Shown here: in pieces, positions 26,975-36,324 of the stretch
Layout of the letters: each line of letters opens with the position of its first letter
How positions within the stretch are numbered: the stretch's first letter is position 1
NCBI RefSeq assembly: GCF_001006305.1
Contig: NZ_LBHJ01000004.1
Location: 186,001 to 250,000 of the forward strand
Source: Silvibacterium bohemicum
GTDB lineage: Bacteria; Acidobacteriota; Terriglobia; Terriglobales; Acidobacteriaceae
Length of the DNA stretch: 64,000 nt
Direction: 5' to 3'
Notes under the pieces: generated by a model
Told to the model about the DNA's origin: nothing
The model's database searches: none
The model's input: the letters and a program-made list of their open reading frames with translations, nothing else
Translations under genes and position numbers: made by a program

Positions 26975-28322
26975 ACCAGGCAACGCGGGAACGCCTCGCA
27001 TAGGACGAAGCTCCTTAGCTATCGAGGATTGCGTCTGCGCCATCATCCTGGCATTCTTTGCCGTGCAGGGAGCGGTGCCATTCATCGCCCCTCACCAGGC
27101 GCTGGAAGTAAACAACTCGCCGGCATCGGGTGTGACCTTCTGGGGAGGGATTGCCTCGCAGGTTTTGGTCTACGCAACGATCTGCTTCTTTCTCTGCGCC
27201 AATTGGAGGCGAGTCGTTCACTGGTTTCCGGCGACGCGCTGGACCGCGGTCTTTGGCTGCCTTGCCATCATCTCTTCTGTCTGGTCGCAATTTCCGCTTT
27301 ATACCTTGCGCCGGTCGATTCCATTTTTATTCGCTGGCCTCTTCGGACTTTTTTTTGCCGTGAGGTTTCCGGTGCGACGGCAGCTTTCCATTCTTTTTAT
27401 GGCAATGCTTGCCGTCGCGCTGGGAACGATCTTGCTCGCCGTACTCGTTCCACGTATCGGCCTGGACGCAACATTCGGACACAGCGCCGATTGGCAGGGA
27501 GTCTTCACCTCGAAGAATGCGTGTGGCCGGATGATGGTTTTGGCCACGGCTATTACGTTGAGCCAGTCGGAGGGAACAGGACGCAAGGTCCTGAGCCTTG
27601 CATTATTCATCTTCGTGTTGGTGATGAGTGGTTCACGTGGCGCATGGGCTATCGAGGCCGCTGTTTTTGCGAGCTATGTTGCGATCAAGGTGCTGGGCTT
27701 AATGGACAGCCGGAGCCGAGTGCTTCTGCTACTCGGCAGCCTGATTGCCATCACCACAGCAGCCGTCGCTGGCGCTATGCATCTTTCTGCTCTGTCTCAG
27801 TTAGTGGGACGAGACGCAACACTCACCGGGCGCACGCAGATATGGAAGCAAGTCTGGCCCTTTATCTTGGAGCGACCCATCCTGGGCTGGGGCTATGCGG
27901 GTTTCTGGAGGGGAATTCAGGGCGAGTCTTTTCGAGTCGCAGCCGCAATGCGGTTTGTCATCTTTCACGCGCATAACGGGTTTCTCGAAATATGGCTTGA
28001 GCTCGGCGCTGTCGGCCTCTTCATCTTTGGGTGCAGCTATCTTCGCGCGTGGCGCAAGCTTTGGCCCAGGCTACGATCGGGACGCATAGAACGCGTCTCG
28101 TGGATGTTCTTCGTCCTGGCGCTCGTCGCACTCTACGATCTCGATGAGAATTCGCTTCTCATCGACAACGGATTGTTCTGGGTTATCTACGTGGCGACCT
28201 TAGTCGATATCGAGTTGCTGGAGGTTGAAGAGCAACTCATCGAGAACCTTTCCACTCTGCTTTCTAATACGGGCGCATTGCAGAACACTCACTCATCAAC
28301 AATCGATAGGGTGTGGGCGTGA
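26961..28322 (+). CDS. O-antigen ligase/polymerase family membrane protein (Wzy_C)
   Basis: A 453-residue polytopic protein with about ten hydrophobic segments. The central periplasmic loop region contains TGRTQIWKQVWPFILERPILGWGYAGFW and the conserved HAHNGFLEIWLELGAVGLF, which together mark the Wzy_C/WaaL family. It polymerises repeat units or ligates glycan to a lipid acceptor in the periplasm. Its position after the Wzc/Wza pair favours polymerase. The ATG lies within the 3' end of the exporter gene, and its own stop overlaps the following glycosyltransferase by 10 nt. Confidence 0.9.
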   Translation: MQDIRPGNAGTPRIGRSSLAIEDCVCAIILAFFAVQGAVPFIAPHQALEVNNSPASGVTFWGGIASQVLVYATICFFLCANWRRVVHWFPATRWTAVFGCLAIISSVWSQFPLYTLRRSIPFLFAGLFGLFFAVRFPVRRQLSILFMAMLAVALGTILLAVLVPRIGLDATFGHSADWQGVFTSKNACGRMMVLATAITLSQSEGTGRKVLSLALFIFVLVMSGSRGAWAIEAAVFASYVAIKVLGLMDSRSRVLLLLGSLIAITTAAVAGAMHLSALSQLVGRDATLTGRTQIWKQVWPFILERPILGWGYAGFWRGIQGESFRVAAAMRFVIFHAHNGFLEIWLELGAVGLFIFGCSYLRAWRKLWPRLRSGRIERVSWMFFVLALVALYDLDENSLLIDNGLFWVIYVATLVDIELLEVEEQLIENLSTLLSNTGALQNTHSSTIDRVWA

Positions 28323-29461
28323 AGCAGATCGTGATTTACCGAACCGAGCTGTTGCCAGCTTCGGAGACTTTCATCGCTGCTCAAACCGCCGCGCTCAAAA
28401 AGTATTCGCCATGGTTCGCGGGACTGAAGCGCCTTCCGGACGGCCTGCCACTCGATCCTGGCTGTGTGCTTTCGCTGACGAAAGAAAACCTGCTCAAAGA
28501 CAAACTCCGGCGTCGTTTCTATCTTCGGACCGGGGTGGCTCCAGATTTTCATCGTAGCCTTCGCGATCTTCGACCATCGCTCATCCACGCACATTTCGCA
28601 GTCGATGCCTGCGTGGCGCTTCCTCTGAAGAGAACGCTTCAGGTTCCGCTAGTCGTCACCCTCCACGGATACGATGTCACCAGAAGCGACGACACATTCC
28701 GGCAAACGGTATTCGGTCGAATCTACCTCGAGCGGAGAAACACCATGCTGCGGGAGGCATCACTCTTCCTCTGCGTCTCGGAGCACATACGCGGTCGGGC
28801 GCTCGAACGCGGATATCCCGTGGAGAAACTCGCGATGCTGCCCATTGGTATTGAGCTGCCGGAAAACGACGCGGTGGTGGAACGAGAACCGATCGTCCTC
28901 TTCGTTGGCAGAATGGTGGAGAAGAAGGGATGCATCCACCTGCTCCGCGCCATGGAGCGGGTCGAAGCGATCCTGCCGGCATCGCGGCTCATTTTGCTGG
29001 GTGACGGGCCGCTGCGCACCGAGCTGGAGCGCTATGCCTTCACTCGCTTGCGGAACGTGACATTCCTGGGAATGCGCCCGCAATGCGAGGTGCGCAATTG
29101 GATGAGGCGGGCGCGAGTACTTGCCGCTCCCAGCATCGTTGGCGGCGATGGAGATTCGGAAGGATTGCCCATAGTCCTCTGCGAAGCTCAGGCGAGGGGA
29201 TTGCCTGCTGTCTCGTGCTACGGGCCGGGAGTGAATGAAGCAGTCGTAGAAAATCAGACCGCACTGCTGGTGCCGCAACGAGATGAGCAGGCATTGAGCA
29301 AAGCCATCCTGAGACTCATGACCGAACCGGCGTTGCATCGAGAGTTGGCCGAAGCCGGACGGCAACGCGCGGCGAATCTTTTCGACATTCAAAAGCAGAC
29401 GGCGCTGTTGGAAGACCGATACGACGAAGTGGTGAGCCGCTTCGCGTGGATCAGAAAGTGA
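28313..29461 (+). CDS. Family 4 glycosyltransferase
   Basis: A GT-B fold transferase of 382 residues, last gene of the plus-strand exopolysaccharide run. The acceptor half includes LHGYDVTRSD. The donor half includes VLFVGRMVEKKGCIHLLRA, LLGDGPLRTELE and the E-x7-E signature region SEGLPIVLCEAQARGLP. It uses a nucleotide-sugar donor on the cytoplasmic side. The start is GTG at 28313, with a second in-frame GTG at 28319 equally possible. The 3' end is only 1 nt from the stop of the convergent hemW. Confidence 0.91.
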   Translation: MGVKQIVIYRTELLPASETFIAAQTAALKKYSPWFAGLKRLPDGLPLDPGCVLSLTKENLLKDKLRRRFYLRTGVAPDFHRSLRDLRPSLIHAHFAVDACVALPLKRTLQVPLVVTLHGYDVTRSDDTFRQTVFGRIYLERRNTMLREASLFLCVSEHIRGRALERGYPVEKLAMLPIGIELPENDAVVEREPIVLFVGRMVEKKGCIHLLRAMERVEAILPASRLILLGDGPLRTELERYAFTRLRNVTFLGMRPQCEVRNWMRRARVLAAPSIVGGDGDSEGLPIVLCEAQARGLPAVSCYGPGVNEAVVENQTALLVPQRDEQALSKAILRLMTEPALHRELAEAGRQRAANLFDIQKQTALLEDRYDEVVSRFAWIRK

Positions 29462-29462
29462 T

Positions 29463-30647
29463 CTAAGAAACCGCCGGTTCGAGCAGAAAACGCGCGAACA
29501 CCTCATTCGACATCAATCGGCCGCGTTCGGTGAGACTTACGCGATCGCCGATCCAAGCGATGAGAGAATCGCATTCCAGATCGACCAGAACAGACTCGAA
29601 TTCCCCCGTGGCAGCGGCACCGAACTCGGCACGCATCGCCGCAAGATCGACTCCACGGTTCAAGCGCAGGCCCAGAAACCAGGCCTCCTCCATCTCTTCC
29701 TGGCTGGAAAGCGTTCGTGCTTCGCCCCCCCCTGGAGTATCAAGGAACGGCTGCAGCTCATCGCCGGTCGCAAACCGCACCGCGGCTCCGCCTTCGCTCC
29801 GCAGCATGGAGTGCGCGTCCAGTCCAAGCCCGAGGTAGGGCGCCCGGGTCCAATACTTCAGATTGTGTCGAGATTCGGCTCCCGCACGCGCAAAATTCGA
29901 TATCTCATACTGGTTGAGACCATGCTGCTCGAGGAAGCTACAGGCCGCGAGATACATCTCCGCGATGGCGTCGTCGGATGGAACATGCGGCGCATAGTAC
30001 TTCAGACCGCCGCTACCCATCTCACGCCCCAGGCGCGAGTCGTCATCGACTTCGAGCATGTAGACGCTGGCGTGATCGACATTCGCGCCGACGAGCATTT
30101 CAAGTGATCGGCGCCACGAGTCAGGCGTCTGCCCCGGAAGTCCGGCGATGAGGTCAAGATTGATGTGGGGAATGCCAGCGTCGCGGACCCGCTCCACATC
30201 GCGAAGCGCGACTTCGCACGTATGCAGGCGCCCGGTATGCTTTGCTTCCGCGTCGACGAACGACTGCACGCCGAAGCTGATCCGGTTCACTCCGCATTCC
30301 ACCATAGAGGCGAGCGTTGCATCTTCGACTTGGCCTGGAGCGCACTCCACGGTGATCTCCGCGCCTGGCAGTACGACAAATTCGCGGCGGATTGCCGCAA
30401 ATAGCCTTTGCATCTGCTGCGGTGAAAGCAGAGAAGGTGTCCCGCCGCCCAGATAGATAGTGTCGACAATCTCTGGAACCGTCGCCTTCCATCCGGCTGC
30501 TCGGCTGCGGATCGACCGCAGGTCCTCTTCCAGCCGATCGATGTAGCGATCCATGGATGCGAGCGGAAAGACGCCCGAAGCGAAGTTACAGTAAGTACAT
30601 TTGGATTTGCAGAACGGGATTGAAACGTAGACGCCGAGACTTTCCAT
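29463..30647 (-). CDS. hemW: HemW-like radical SAM protein (heme chaperone)
   Basis: Binds a 4Fe-4S cluster through C13, C17 and C20 (CKSKCTYCNF) and SAM through the following GGGTPS motif. It is a member of the HemN/HemW family. The 394-residue length and CxxxCxxC with F after it fit HemW, which transfers heme, rather than the longer coproporphyrinogen dehydrogenase HemN. Other landmarks are QTPDSWRRSLEML and NLKYWTRAPYLGLGLDAHSM, the latter diagnostic for HemW. C-terminal winged-helix-like segment completes the protein. It is unrelated to the adjacent glycan cluster. Confidence 0.9.
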   Translation of the reverse strand: MESLGVYVSIPFCKSKCTYCNFASGVFPLASMDRYIDRLEEDLRSIRSRAAGWKATVPEIVDTIYLGGGTPSLLSPQQMQRLFAAIRREFVVLPGAEITVECAPGQVEDATLASMVECGVNRISFGVQSFVDAEAKHTGRLHTCEVALRDVERVRDAGIPHINLDLIAGLPGQTPDSWRRSLEMLVGANVDHASVYMLEVDDDSRLGREMGSGGLKYYAPHVPSDDAIAEMYLAACSFLEQHGLNQYEISNFARAGAESRHNLKYWTRAPYLGLGLDAHSMLRSEGGAAVRFATGDELQPFLDTPGGGEARTLSSQEEMEEAWFLGLRLNRGVDLAAMRAEFGAAATGEFESVLVDLECDSLIAWIGDRVSLTERGRLMSNEVFARFLLEPAVS

Positions 30648-30693
30648 CTGCTTCTATTTTCCCACGAGGATTGCGGCCCCAAACCTGTCGACT

Positions 30694-31047
30694 CTATCGA
30701 TTTCGCGCTTCCAGAACAGCCACGCGCTCGCTGAGCGAGGCCAGGAGCTTCACATTAGTCAACTCTGCTTGGGCTTTGGATTCTGCGATGGCCGCCATCA
30801 CAGCCTGGAATTGGATGTCCATCTTCTGCTCGAGACTGGAGAATCGCTGGTCGACTGCATCGAAGCGGGCGTCGATCGTCTTTTCTAAAGCACTAAACCG
30901 GCTATCGACCCCGCTAAATCGCGTATTCATCTCCCGTTCCAAAGACGAAACCCGCACCTTCAGTTCGCGCACGTCCGGTGCGATCACGTCTTGCACGAGT
31001 TGCTGGAGCGTCTGCAGGATGTTGTCTGTCATGCTGTCGCGGTCCAT
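30694..31047 (-). CDS. Small coiled-coil protein of unknown function
   Basis: A 117-residue protein dominated by a predicted coiled coil (about residues 28-115). A repeated unit of the form RF-S-x-x-D-x-RF-x-x-LE recurs across RFSGVDSRFSALEKTIDARF and DAVDQRFSSLEQKMDIQF, with hydrophobic residues at heptad spacing. There is no membrane span or signal peptide, so it is probably a cytoplasmic oligomer. The ATG at 31047 is preceded by AAAGGAG, 3 nt away; a second ATG at 31032 is 18 nt from it. No function can be assigned. It lies 46 nt upstream of hemW on the same strand. Confidence 0.72.
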   Translation of the reverse strand: MDRDSMTDNILQTLQQLVQDVIAPDVRELKVRVSSLEREMNTRFSGVDSRFSALEKTIDARFDAVDQRFSSLEQKMDIQFQAVMAAIAESKAQAELTNVKLLASLSERVAVLEARNR

Positions 31048-31226
31048 CTACTCCTTTCATCGTAGGCCTGCGTCCGGCGAAAAACCAGCGCGAAGCCCGG
31101 TTTCGCCTCATACTTCTCACCATCGGTAATCTTCGGCTGTTTCGCGATCTCTTCGCATCGCCCGGTGTGTCCGCGCATCCCTAAAACGGTCCTTCCGCAA
31201 CCCGGTAAACTAGATCCAGCGACCGA

Positions 31227-33182
31227 ATGGCAGAGCAGGCAAAACCGAAGCAGCCGCAGCAACAGGACGACGATGTCGTCGGCAAGGCCTATGACGCGCG
31301 CCTTATGGGCCGTCTCCTGACCTATCTCTACCCCTACAAGTTTGCGGCTATTGTCTCGCTGGTCGCCATCCTTATTAAGGCCACCTGCGACGTCCTCGGT
31401 CCTTACCTGACCGAAATCGCCATCGACCGTTATATGTCGGCGCATCCTTCACCGAAGTCGGCCTTTCTGGCGCGTTGGCTCAGCAGCAATCCGGTCACCG
31501 GCATCACCCAGATTGCCATGATCTACCTCGGCTCGCTGCTGCTCAGCTATCTTTTCGAGTTCATCCAGACTTACCTTATGCAGTGGACCGGCCAGAAGAT
31601 CATGTTCGACATGCGCAAGCAGATCTTCGGCCATTTGCAGACCATGCACGTCGGTTTCTACGATCGCAATCCAGTAGGCCGTTTGGTTACGCGCCTCACC
31701 AGCGATGTCGATGCCCTCAACGAGCTGTTCACCTCCGGCGTCTTCGCCATCTTCGAGGACATCTTTGTTCTGGCCGGCATCGTCTTCGTCATGCTGCGAA
31801 TGAAGTGGTGGCTGGCGCTGATCGCTTTTGCCGTGCTGCCGCTCATCCTTATTGCCACCCGCATCTTCCGCAAGCATGTTCGCGACTCCTATCGACGGAT
31901 ACGCTCGGCGATTGCCCGCATCAACAGCTATACCCAGGAACACGTCACCGGCATGAGCCTGATCCAGCTCTTCAACCGCCAGGATCGGGCCTTTCGCGAC
32001 TTCGAAGCCGTCAACCGCACCCACATGGACGCCTTCAAGGACTCCATCCTGGCCTACGCCCTGTACTATCCCGCGGTCGAGATCTGCAGCTCCATGGCCA
32101 TCGCCGCGATCATCTGGATCGGCGGCCGCGGCGTCATGCGTGGCGCAGTCACCGTCGGCGTGCTGGTGGCCTTCATCCAATACGCGCAGCGCTTCTTCCG
32201 CCCCATCCAGGATCTGAGCGAGAAATACAACATCCTGCAGGCGGCCATGGCGGCCAGCGAGCGCGTCTTCAAGCTGATAGACACCGAGCCGGAGATCGTT
32301 TCTCCCGCGCATCCCATCGAGGGCGACCACTCCGGCAGCATCGAGTTCCGCAATGTCTGGTTCACCTATCAGCGTATGGATGAGGAACGGGCGGCGCGCG
32401 TAACCCGGGCGAGTGAAGCCGAGATCGGCCGAATGGAAGACATCGAGTGGATTCTGCGCGGCGTGTCGTTCACGATCCGGCCCGACCAGACCGCCGCTAT
32501 CGTGGGACACACTGGAGCCGGCAAGACCACCATCATCAGCCTGATGATGCGCTTCTACGACATCCAGCACGGAGAGATTCTGATCGATGGCGTGGACGTC
32601 CGCCGGCAAGACCTGCGCCAACTGCGCGAGCACTTCGGCGTCGTCCTGCAGGACCCGTTCCTCTTCAGCGGGACCATCGGGAGCAACATCAAGCTGGGCA
32701 CCAGCCGCATCACCGACGAGGAGATGGAGCGCGCCGCCGAGCAGGTCAACGTCCACGACTTCATCGCGTCGCTCCCGCAGGGATATAACGAGGAGCTGCG
32801 CGAGCGCGGCAACTCGCTCTCCACGGGACAGAAGCAGCTCATCAACTTCGCCCGGGCTCTGGCGCACAACCCGCGCATCCTCATCCTCGACGAAGCCACA
32901 TCGTCGGTCGATACCGATACCGAGATCCGCGTAAGAATCGCGTTGGATCGGATGATCCAGGGCCGCACCTCCGTGGTGATCGCTCACCGCCTGTCGACGG
33001 TGCAGCGGGCGGACGTGATTCTGGTCATGCACAAAGGCCAGCTAAGAGAGACCGGAAGCCACCAGCAGCTCCTCACCCAACGGGGACTCTACTGGAAGCT
33101 CTACCAACTGCAGTATAAGGATCAGGAGCTAGGGTTGCCGAGCGATGGGCTTACGCCTACGTTGGCGCTTGGGACGGACTGA
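31227..33182 (+). CDS. ABC transporter, fused permease and ATPase (MsbA/MDR-like exporter)
   Basis: A 651-residue half-transporter expected to work as a homodimer or with another subunit. Six membrane helices lie within about residues 45-330. The nucleotide domain has Walker A GHTGAGKTT, Q-loop LQDPFLFSG, signature LSTGQKQ, Walker B ILILDEAT and switch IAHRLST. Between the A-loop strand (VWFTYQ) and the Walker A strand is an inserted charged segment of about 25 residues (MDEERAARVTRASEAEIGRM). Substrate unknown; lipid, peptide or drug export is typical. It is monocistronic by spacing. Confidence 0.92.
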   Translation: MAEQAKPKQPQQQDDDVVGKAYDARLMGRLLTYLYPYKFAAIVSLVAILIKATCDVLGPYLTEIAIDRYMSAHPSPKSAFLARWLSSNPVTGITQIAMIYLGSLLLSYLFEFIQTYLMQWTGQKIMFDMRKQIFGHLQTMHVGFYDRNPVGRLVTRLTSDVDALNELFTSGVFAIFEDIFVLAGIVFVMLRMKWWLALIAFAVLPLILIATRIFRKHVRDSYRRIRSAIARINSYTQEHVTGMSLIQLFNRQDRAFRDFEAVNRTHMDAFKDSILAYALYYPAVEICSSMAIAAIIWIGGRGVMRGAVTVGVLVAFIQYAQRFFRPIQDLSEKYNILQAAMAASERVFKLIDTEPEIVSPAHPIEGDHSGSIEFRNVWFTYQRMDEERAARVTRASEAEIGRMEDIEWILRGVSFTIRPDQTAAIVGHTGAGKTTIISLMMRFYDIQHGEILIDGVDVRRQDLRQLREHFGVVLQDPFLFSGTIGSNIKLGTSRITDEEMERAAEQVNVHDFIASLPQGYNEELRERGNSLSTGQKQLINFARALAHNPRILILDEATSSVDTDTEIRVRIALDRMIQGRTSVVIAHRLSTVQRADVILVMHKGQLRETGSHQQLLTQRGLYWKLYQLQYKDQELGLPSDGLTPTLALGTD

Positions 33183-33288
33183 TCCCCTGGTCGTTCTCAG
33201 ATGCCTCGCCTATAAGATGCTCCATTTTTTAACGAATTGATACAAGCCATCTAATCCCTCTTTGGATTTACGGGTAACATGGTTTCCT

Positions 33289-35058
33289 ATGATAGACCCG
33301 CTTACGTCGCTGGCTTTCTCGATTTACTCCAATAAGGGTGTATACGCACTTCTGATTGGATCAGGGATTTCGCGGGCCGCAGAAATTCCAACCGGCTGGG
33401 AGATAACGCTCGACCTTATTCGGAAGCTTGCGGCTATTGAGGGGGAAAAGTGTGGTCTTAGCCCAGAGCTTTGGTATGCGAAAAAATATGGTGGGGAAGC
33501 GGACTACTCAGATCTTTTAGAAAAAGTCGCGATTACGCCTTCCGAGCGCGTCAATATACTTGCCAAATATTTCGAGCCTACGAGCGAAGATTTGCAATTG
33601 GGAAGAAAATCTCCGACTCAAGCTCATAAAGCAATCGCGAGGCTCTCTGCGATGGGCTATTTCAAGGTTATTTTGACGACAAATTTCGACAGACTAATGG
33701 AGCAGGCACTGGCCGCTGAAGGTATCAATCCGACCGTTATTTCCACTGTCGATATGGTACGAGGAGCGATGCCACTTGTTCATGCCCAATGCACGCTTAT
33801 AAAACTACACGGCGATTACAGGGATACACGAATTAAGAACACAAGCGAGGAGCTCACGAATTACTCCGGAGAGATGAACTTGCTACTCGACCGAATATTT
33901 GACGAGTACGGCCTGCTCGTCTGTGGATGGTCCGCAACATGGGATCACGCACTCAGCGGTGCCATGCTGCGAAGCCCCAATCGGAGATTTACTTGTTTCT
34001 GGACTTCAATTGATCGCCCTGCGGCCAAAGCGGCTGAGCTGATCCATTTCCGCCACGCCACCCTGTTGGAAATAAAATCAGCCGACACTGTTTTCATGGA
34101 GTTGGAGCAGAAGATTGAATCCTTAGACTCCTTTTTATCTCCTCACCCCTTGGCTATACCAGTTGCTGTGGCCTCTCTCAAAAGGTACTTAGTAGAAGAG
34201 CGTTTTCGAATTGAGCTATTTGAGTTGGTTAATGATGAAGTCGAGAAGCAGATTAAAAATTTGTCCCCGCTTGCCACTCAATTCAAGCACCAGGACTCCG
34301 ATCAGATGCAACAGGAATATCTAAAACGAGTTGGAATATATGACGATAATTTAGAGATGCTTATTGCTTTGATCTCTCACGGATGCTTCCATGGAAATGG
34401 ATTGCAAGCTCCAATCTGGCGCGATGCTATTGTGAGCATGACCAGGTTGTCACGAGTACTGTCGGGTGACACATTACTTCTAAATTTAATGCGTTATCCA
34501 TCAAGCCTTTTGTTGTATGCCGGCGGAATTGCTGCCGCATCGGCAAAAAAATATGTAGCCCTTAAATCTCTGTTAAGAGACTCCAAGGCTCCGAGATTAA
34601 ACATCTTCGAGAGTCAAGGCGAAGATCTGATTTTTCATGTTACGCCGGGGCAAGTTATAGACGGTAACAGTCTCGGTGCAGAAAATCTCAGGTTATCATT
34701 CACTCCCGCAAGTGACCACATTTTTAATGTGCTCCGCGAGCCACTACGGAAGTTAATACCAAGCGATGATGAGTATGCCGAATATTTCGATAGGTTCGAA
34801 TATTTTTTCACACTCACATATTTCGATAAAAGATGGACGCAGAAGGGTGTCGTTCCTCATTGGGCTCCCGTAGGTCGTTTCGCCTGGAGACGAAGTCTAG
34901 GAAGTCGAGCTAATATCAGCGAACTCATCACGAAAGAAAGTAAAGAGGAAATTGATAATTGGGGGCCAATTCGTGACGGATTATTCTCCAGCTTCAAGAG
35001 ATTTACGGAGGTCAATGACACGTATCGCGACAGTATCCTATCTAGAATACCGTGGTGA
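33289..35058 (+). CDS. Orphan SIR2-like domain protein, candidate defence NADase
   Basis: A 589-residue protein from the ATG at 33289 (a TTG at 33262 would add nine residues). The SIR2-like fold is at the N-terminus: NAD loop LLIGSGISRAAEIPTGWEI (residues 21-39), TTNFD with N132 (130-134), catalytic-type H174 in KLHGDYRD, and VCGWSATWDHAL (211-222). The remaining 350 residues are helical, without recognised domains. Such proteins often destroy cellular NAD during phage infection rather than deacetylate, and some act as single genes. Codon third positions are visibly A/T-rich compared with both neighbours, pointing to acquisition by transfer. No helicase, Argonaute or sensor gene adjoins. Confidence 0.85.
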   Translation: MIDPLTSLAFSIYSNKGVYALLIGSGISRAAEIPTGWEITLDLIRKLAAIEGEKCGLSPELWYAKKYGGEADYSDLLEKVAITPSERVNILAKYFEPTSEDLQLGRKSPTQAHKAIARLSAMGYFKVILTTNFDRLMEQALAAEGINPTVISTVDMVRGAMPLVHAQCTLIKLHGDYRDTRIKNTSEELTNYSGEMNLLLDRIFDEYGLLVCGWSATWDHALSGAMLRSPNRRFTCFWTSIDRPAAKAAELIHFRHATLLEIKSADTVFMELEQKIESLDSFLSPHPLAIPVAVASLKRYLVEERFRIELFELVNDEVEKQIKNLSPLATQFKHQDSDQMQQEYLKRVGIYDDNLEMLIALISHGCFHGNGLQAPIWRDAIVSMTRLSRVLSGDTLLLNLMRYPSSLLLYAGGIAAASAKKYVALKSLLRDSKAPRLNIFESQGEDLIFHVTPGQVIDGNSLGAENLRLSFTPASDHIFNVLREPLRKLIPSDDEYAEYFDRFEYFFTLTYFDKRWTQKGVVPHWAPVGRFAWRRSLGSRANISELITKESKEEIDNWGPIRDGLFSSFKRFTEVNDTYRDSILSRIPW

Positions 35059-35506
35059 TCTGCACCGTAAAAATCAACCCGTCGTACTGTAGTTTGGACC
35101 GAATGTAAGCTCATCCAATAATTTCCAATCCCAACGACTCATCCGTTTCACACCCTCACCGCACCCAATCTGTTCTATAACCGCACTCTGTTCTCGTTCG
35201 TAAGAGAAAACACCAGGTGCCCTCTGTTTTATTGCCCATACCTACGGCAACGCCCGCAGCCATTCGCCATCCTCAGCTATCAAATCCCATAGACCGGAAT
35301 AAAGCAGCTAATCCTTATGTTTTCCTTACATACCCAGGAAATCGCTCGGCGTGAGGCAGCAATCCTGAGCTGCGCAGGCGGAATCGTTCCGCTTCCTTTT
35401 GCAATCTAATAATCACGCTCCGACGAGAGAGCGCGGCTCCGCAGCTGAAGGTGATCCGGAGGCAATTCGGAGATGACTTGGGGAACTGAAGCGGGAAGGA
35501 ATTGGC
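35059..35506. other. 448-nt gap with no recognisable gene
   Basis: I see no convincing coding frame here. The first half is AT-richer, like the SIR2 gene. A short hairpin GCGGAA-TCG-TTCCGC (35378-35392) followed by TTCCTTTT could end a rightward transcript but lies 320 nt past the SIR2 stop. The final 60 nt contain the ribosome-binding site (AAGGAA) for the SDR gene. No tRNA gene or direct repeat marking a mobile-element edge was visible. Confidence 0.6.
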
Positions 35507-36301
35507 ATGAGATTGTTGAACAAAGTTGCACTGATTACTGGCGGGAACAGCGGCATTGGCTTCGAGACGGCGAAGTTGTTTATCGCCGAAGGAGCCAGGG
35601 TGACCATCACCGGCCGCAATCAGACGACCCTGGACGCGGCGGCTGAAGAGCTTGGGCCGAATGCGCTGGTGTTGCAGGCCGATGTCTCCGATCTCGCGGC
35701 TACCCAGCGGGTGGTCGAGGCGACCGTGGAGCGCTTCGGCAATCTGGATGTCATCTTCGCCAATGCCGGGACCGGCGCTCCGACTCCGGTCGGCGCGGCC
35801 GAGGTCGAGGTCTTCGAGGAGATCCTGAAGGTGAATGTGACGTCGACCTTCTTCCTGGTCCAGGCGGCCGATCCGTACCTGAATCCGGGCGCGTCGATTA
35901 TCTTCAACGGCTCGCAGATGAGCCTGAACGGGCGGCCGGGCTTCTCCGCCTACGCGGCGAGCAAGGGAGCGCTGCGCGCCATGTCGCGGGTGATGGCCTC
36001 GGAGCTGTCGCCGCGCGGCATCCGCGTGAACGTGATCACGACCGGCTCGACGGACACGCCGCTGTGGGCCTCGGTCGCGCATACTCCGGAAGAGAGGGAG
36101 GCGCTCTTCGAGCAGGTCGAAAAGACCATCCCGCTGGGCCGCGTCAACAGCGCCGCCGACGTGGCCAAAGCCGTGCTCTTCCTGGCTTCGGAGGAATCCT
36201 CATTCGTGCAGGCGGCGGAGCTGGTGGTCGATGGCGGAGCGACCGGCGCGCCGCTGGGCGCTCCGATCTACCGCCCCGAGCCGGTGCTCAGCGAAGCGTA
36301 A
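35507..36301 (+). CDS. Short-chain dehydrogenase/reductase
   Basis: A 264-residue classical SDR oxidoreductase. The cofactor motif is TGGNSGIGFETAK (near residues 11-23), the NNAG-like motif reads FANAG, and the catalytic triad lies in the SQMSLNGRPGFSAYAASKGAL region, with YAASK supplying Tyr and Lys. Arg in the TITGRNQ stretch after strand 2 suggests NADP preference. AAGGAA sits six nt before the ATG. It is a single gene, with no regulator adjacent, and its substrate cannot be predicted. Confidence 0.92.
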   Translation: MRLLNKVALITGGNSGIGFETAKLFIAEGARVTITGRNQTTLDAAAEELGPNALVLQADVSDLAATQRVVEATVERFGNLDVIFANAGTGAPTPVGAAEVEVFEEILKVNVTSTFFLVQAADPYLNPGASIIFNGSQMSLNGRPGFSAYAASKGALRAMSRVMASELSPRGIRVNVITTGSTDTPLWASVAHTPEEREALFEQVEKTIPLGRVNSAADVAKAVLFLASEESSFVQAAELVVDGGATGAPLGAPIYRPEPVLSEA

Positions 36302-36324
36302 GCACTCTCTACGATTACCCTGTG

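Noticed and set aside
31449-33032. Long open frame on the minus strand opposite the ABC transporter
   Set aside because: It mirrors the codons of a clear ABC exporter on the plus strand and its translation is low-complexity, rich in Asp, His and Ala with no domain; a shadow of GC-rich coding.
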